Shown: one piece after another, positions 39,379-42,385 of the stretch
How the letters are laid out: every line of letters begins with the position of its first letter
Position numbering within the stretch: position 1 is the stretch's first letter
IMG/VR virus record: IMGVR_UViG_3300013115_000607
Location: 1-42,385 of that record
Reading direction: 5' to 3' (one strand)
DNA: 42,385 nt
Source: a virus
Made by a program: the position numbers and the translations under genes
Notes under the pieces: generated by a model
Database searches by the model: none
Told to the model about the DNA's origin: nothing
Seen by the model: only the letters and a program-made list of their open reading frames with translations

Positions 39379-40887
39379 TTGCCCGGAGCACAACTGGTTG
39401 ATCAATACCTGGATAAGCTGGGGAAGTTAGACTCTGAGTCCCTTGCGAGGGTCAAGGATCTCCTAAAGCACTTAGCTGAGATAAAGAAGAGGGAGTCTTC
39501 CCAGAAGGACTTCATCAAGTTCGTGAAGAACGTATGGCCCGGGTTCATTGAGGGTCATCACCACGGTTTGATGGCAAGAGCTTTTGAGAGAGTGGCCAAG
39601 GGGGAGTTGAAGAGGCTGATTGTCAATATGCCTCCTCGCCACACGAAGAGTGAGTTTGCTTCCTACCTGTTACCGGCATGGTTCTTAGGCGGGAACCCGG
39701 GTGGGAAGGTTATCCAAACCTCCCATACTGCGGAACTCGCGGTGGGCTTTGGGCGTAAGGTTAGAAACCTCGTAGGTAGCCCGGAGTACCAGGAGATCTT
39801 CCCAGGAGTTGGACTCCAGGCAGATTCAAAGGCTGCGGGTCGGTGGAACACATCAGATAACGGTGAGTACTTCGCTATTGGTGTGGGTGGTGCTGTAACG
39901 GGTAAGGGTGCTGATCTTCTGATCATTGATGACCCCCACTCGGAACAGGAAGGGCAGAGTGTGGACGGGGCGGTCTTTGACCGTGTATACGAATGGTATA
40001 CATCTGGACCCCGGCAGAGACTCCAGCCCGGTGGTGCCATTGTGATTGTGATGACCCGGTGGCACAAGAGGGATCTCACAGGTCAGATCACCCGGGCCTC
40101 CATTGAGAGAAGCGGTGTAGATGAGTGGGAGATGATTGAACTCCCTGCCATCCTTCCGTCTGGCAAATCCCTTTGGCCTGGGTTCTGGAAGATTGAAGAG
40201 CTTGAAAAGCTAAAGGCTGAACTCCCCGTATCCAAGTGGCAAGCCCAGTACCAGCAGGATCCCACCTCGGAAGAGGGTGCGATTGTAAAGAGAGAGTGGT
40301 GGAAGGACTGGGAGCCTAGAGATCCTCCCAAATGTGAGTTCATTATACAGTCCTGGGATACAGCGTTCTTGAAATCAGAGCGCGCAGATTATTCAGCCCT
40401 CACTACATGGGGGGTTTTCTACAGAGATGGCGATGACGGGAAGGCTGCTGCCAATATCGTACTTCTCGATGCCATGAAGGATAGACTCGAATTTCCGGCG
40501 CTGAAGAAAACTGCCATGGAGCAGTGGAAGCGCTGGAAGCCGGATGCGTTCATTGTTGAAGGAAAAGCCGCCGGGATGCCTCTCATCTTTGAGTTGAGGG
40601 CGATGGGCATTCCCGTTCAAGAGTACACCCCCTCTCGCGGCAACGACAAGATCGCCCGAGTCAACGCGGTCGCTGATCTGTTCGCATCCGGCACAGTTTG
40701 GAAACCACAGAAGAGATTTGCCGAGGAAGTGGTTGAGGAGTTCGCCTCCTTCCCGGTCGGCGAACACGACGATCTGGTGGACTCCTCAACCCAAGCCCTG
40801 CTCCGATTCCGCCAAGGTGGGTTTGTCCCCTTGGATTCGGATGAGGAGGAGGAAAAGTTCAGACCCAAAAAAGTGGATTACTACTAG
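39379..40887 (+). CDS. terL: Terminase large subunit
   Basis: The 502-residue protein has the packaging ATPase motifs: Walker A-like MPPRHTKSE (84-92), where Thr replaces the usual Gly; adenine-side QTSHTAELA; and Walker B LLIIDDPHS (Asp184). MTRWHKRDLTG then follows as the coupling region. The nuclease domain has SWDTAF (Asp327), FIVEGKAAG (Glu394) and EHDDLVDS (Asp464, Asp465, Asp468). It cuts concatemers and pumps DNA into the prohead. The frame offers only TTG at 39379 near the expected start, with a ribosome site very close to it; an upstream ATT cannot be ruled out. Length is normal for the family. Confidence 0.93.
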   Translation: MPGAQLVDQYLDKLGKLDSESLARVKDLLKHLAEIKKRESSQKDFIKFVKNVWPGFIEGHHHGLMARAFERVAKGELKRLIVNMPPRHTKSEFASYLLPAWFLGGNPGGKVIQTSHTAELAVGFGRKVRNLVGSPEYQEIFPGVGLQADSKAAGRWNTSDNGEYFAIGVGGAVTGKGADLLIIDDPHSEQEGQSVDGAVFDRVYEWYTSGPRQRLQPGGAIVIVMTRWHKRDLTGQITRASIERSGVDEWEMIELPAILPSGKSLWPGFWKIEELEKLKAELPVSKWQAQYQQDPTSEEGAIVKREWWKDWEPRDPPKCEFIIQSWDTAFLKSERADYSALTTWGVFYRDGDDGKAAANIVLLDAMKDRLEFPALKKTAMEQWKRWKPDAFIVEGKAAGMPLIFELRAMGIPVQEYTPSRGNDKIARVNAVADLFASGTVWKPQKRFAEEVVEEFASFPVGEHDDLVDSSTQALLRFRQGGFVPLDSDEEEEKFRPKKVDYY

Positions 40888-40901
40888 GATAGAGGGACAA
40901 G

Positions 40902-42323
40902 ATGGGACAAGGACAGGACACTCAAGGTGGATTCAGTACCGGTTTTGGGGACACGAATCCCTTTACCCAGTTTAGTTCTGGTTCTTCCCTAGCCAATACA
41001 CAACCCAGCACTAGCGGTATGTCGGGTCGTTACAACCCCTACATGATGAACCAGGCTCCTAGCCAGGGATACGTAGATCCGTACAGGTCCCAGGTACCCG
41101 GCTACACGGGCGGTGGCGGCGGCTGGGGTAGCGGCACCCAGAATATCATCAACAACAACCTCGGTGGTGGGATGGGCGGTTACGGCAGCCCCTGGGGAAT
41201 GCCGATGGGCGGCTACGGCGGCTACGGCGGCCCCCCGGGATGGGGCTGGACTCCCCCTCCGCCCCAGGAAGGCTCTGCGGGTTTCAATGAGATGATGGCC
41301 CTGTACTCCATGTTGGGCGCGTCAGGTATGGGTCAGCCTCCAATGAGTCCCTATGCGGGCATCATGAATACAATGAATTACATGATGGCCAATTACCCGG
41401 ATCAGACACTCGCCTACCTGAGTGGCATTTTTGGTCCCCAGGAAGCAGCGGAAGTGGTGGCCCAGGATCCAATGACTGGAGAGGGTGTGACGATGGCACC
41501 CCGCCCCATGACCCCGGGAGTGAGGGGTGATGTTGGGAATGTCCCGGTAAGTGCACTTGCGGGTACGGATCTTGGCGGCCCCATGGTCAGACAGCGCAAT
41601 ATTGATGCACTGAATGAGAGCTTTCTCCCCGGTGGGTCCAGGTTCCAGGCTCCCCCCGTGGTTCCCCCTGTGGCTGCTCCCAACCCCGTTGCCGATGCCA
41701 TGGGCCTCGGGGGAGACCTTGTAAATCCGGATGCTGTGAGAGACTGGTCACCCCCGGGTGGCTGGGGCGCTCCGGCTGCCAGTCCCACTAACCCCGTTGC
41801 TGATGCTATGGGCCTCGGTGGGGATCTGGTAAACCCGGACGCTATAAGAAATTGGGCACCTCCGGTAATGAGCCCCATTACCCCAATGCCCACCCAGCCC
41901 GCACCAGCGGTGAATATCACTAATCCTGGGTTTGCTCCGGCAGCACCTGCCCTACCCCAGATCCCGTCTCAGTTTGTTCAGCCGAACATGCCATCGGTGA
42001 CGGGCCCGGTACCGGCACCCGTTGGGCCCGAGGATCCCTGGGGCGCATTCGCCCGTCCGGAGAATTTGGCCGCCGCCAATACGATCCAGGGTGGAATACT
42101 TTCAACCCCGACAGATCTGTTCGGAGGCTTCTCACCGGGCATGTTTACTGGGCGGATTCAACCCCAATTGAACCTCCCCCCGCCCGGGACGCCTGGGATG
42201 AACATTCCGCCCTGGCAGCCGCCGACTATGCCTGGGACCAACCCGCTCAACCCGTTTGACCAGCCAGGTCTCTCGGGCCATCAGGGCCTCGCGGCCCACG
42301 AAGTAGCGATGGGGGGGCCATAG
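40902..42323 (+). CDS. Gly/Pro/Met-rich low-complexity protein
   Basis: The 473-residue protein begins MGQGQDTQGGF and is mostly disordered in look: Gly/Tyr runs (GGYGGYGGPPGWGW), Pro-rich stretches and Met-rich helices (FNEMMALYSMLGASGMG, then YAGIMNTMNYMMANYPDQ). A unit NPVADAMGLGGDLVNPDA occurs twice. No enzyme motif. AGAGGG precedes the ATG, 14 nt after terL. Similar composition in the left-hand giant genes suggests a common structural role, perhaps in the virion interior. Confidence 0.7.
   Translation: MGQGQDTQGGFSTGFGDTNPFTQFSSGSSLANTQPSTSGMSGRYNPYMMNQAPSQGYVDPYRSQVPGYTGGGGGWGSGTQNIINNNLGGGMGGYGSPWGMPMGGYGGYGGPPGWGWTPPPPQEGSAGFNEMMALYSMLGASGMGQPPMSPYAGIMNTMNYMMANYPDQTLAYLSGIFGPQEAAEVVAQDPMTGEGVTMAPRPMTPGVRGDVGNVPVSALAGTDLGGPMVRQRNIDALNESFLPGGSRFQAPPVVPPVAAPNPVADAMGLGGDLVNPDAVRDWSPPGGWGAPAASPTNPVADAMGLGGDLVNPDAIRNWAPPVMSPITPMPTQPAPAVNITNPGFAPAAPALPQIPSQFVQPNMPSVTGPVPAPVGPEDPWGAFARPENLAAANTIQGGILSTPTDLFGGFSPGMFTGRIQPQLNLPPPGTPGMNIPPWQPPTMPGTNPLNPFDQPGLSGHQGLAAHEVAMGGP
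41682..41850 (+). repeat. 108-bp duplication inside the Gly/Pro/Met-rich gene
   Basis: The segment beginning AACCCCGTTGC at 41682 recurs at 41790, 36 codons later, encoding NPVADAMGLGGDLVNPDA, then V/I-R, then W and PP. Third positions have drifted. Confidence 0.8.
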
Positions 42324-42326
42324 GAA

Positions 42327-42385
42327 ATGGGCCAAGGTGGAGCAGTTGGACCGAGCCAACAGAATCCCATGGTTAGCCAGCAGAA
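42327..42385 (+). CDS. Partial gene at right edge (3' end outside window)
   Basis: An ATG 3 nt after the previous stop opens MGQGGAVGPSQQNPMVSQQ and runs off the edge. It shares the MGQG start and Gln/Gly/Pro-rich character with the previous protein, so it may be a paralogue. It would not continue in frame into the partial gene at position 1. Confidence 0.5.
   Translation, partial: MGQGGAVGPSQQNPMVSQQ

Noticed and set aside
1-42385. A complete circular genome
   Set aside because: Joining the right edge to the left edge breaks the frame of the edge genes, and no portal or capsid gene is present, so the window is better read as a fragment.
1-42385. tRNA or other structured RNA genes
   Set aside because: I saw no cloverleaf with a plausible anticodon arm or TTCGA-type loop by eye; a tRNAscan-SE run would settle it.

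Overview
The window looks like part of a tailed double-stranded DNA phage (Caudoviricetes), probably lytic and infecting a Gram-negative bacterium. The grounds are a small and large terminase pair, an M15-type endolysin followed by a nested i-spanin/o-spanin pair, a phage replication and recombination set (primase-helicase, ERF annealase, RecB-like nuclease, RusA, SSB-like protein), densely packed genes with 1-4 nt start/stop overlaps, and no integrase, repressor module or tRNA that I could see. No portal or major capsid gene is visible. The partial gene at the right edge would not read in frame into the partial gene at the left edge. The window is therefore most likely an internal piece of a larger genome. 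A very large polyvalent internal protein and the absence of a recognisable sheath or tape-measure gene fit a short-tailed (podovirus-like) phage, but this is inference.

Layout. (1) 1-21278, + strand: a run of very large virion-type genes. These are a low-complexity protein cut by the left edge, a GNAT-like protein, a 1539-aa helical repeat protein, a 693-aa Gly-Met-Pro-Pro repeat protein and a 2969-aa polyvalent protein. They are followed by lysis genes (M15 peptidase, holin-like protein, spanins), a small CxxC protein, a calcineurin-like phosphoesterase and a small HExxH protein. (2) 24121-21275, - strand: RecB-like nuclease, ERF annealase, SSB-like protein, HNH/DUF968-like protein, an unknown gene and DUF3310. 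(3) 24190-27202, + strand: RusA-like resolvase, an unknown gene, a T7 gp4-like primase-helicase and an unknown gene, ending at a hairpin terminator. (4) 37984-27329, - strand: a long early-type region. It has a dense set of small proteins, many with zinc ribbons and two of them 29-residue membrane peptides. A strong sigma70-like promoter at 33196-33223 then precedes a three-gene DUF3150-like / MoxR-type AAA+ / VWA-metallopeptidase set, an HNH nuclease and more small genes. (5) 37985-38524: a noncoding control region of about 540 bp. (6) 38525-42385, + strand: small terminase, a small gene, a repeat-rich intergenic region, large terminase, a Gly/Pro/Met-rich protein and the start of another gene.

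The most notable signals are regulatory and modular. The early region carries at least eight copies of a palindrome of the form A5-6 CA-N4-TG T5-6. Most lie between genes, between the previous stop and the next ribosome-binding site. Many genes also share the start-associated sequence CAGGAGAACTAAAATGG, and three G-rich hairpins with GGGAGGG/CCCTCCC arms stand just before such starts. This resembles in form, though not in sequence, the start-associated sequences with upstream inverted repeats of Cluster K mycobacteriophages. The DUF3150-like/AAA+/VWA trio resembles a chelatase-type (CobS/CobT, MoxR/VWA) machine and is the best candidate for an undescribed system here.

Five small genes (27909-28070, 33336-33470, 33467-33625, 33637-33771, 35375-35464) were found by reading the - strand directly. 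They are supported by ribosome-binding sites and by overlap or very close spacing with neighbouring genes.
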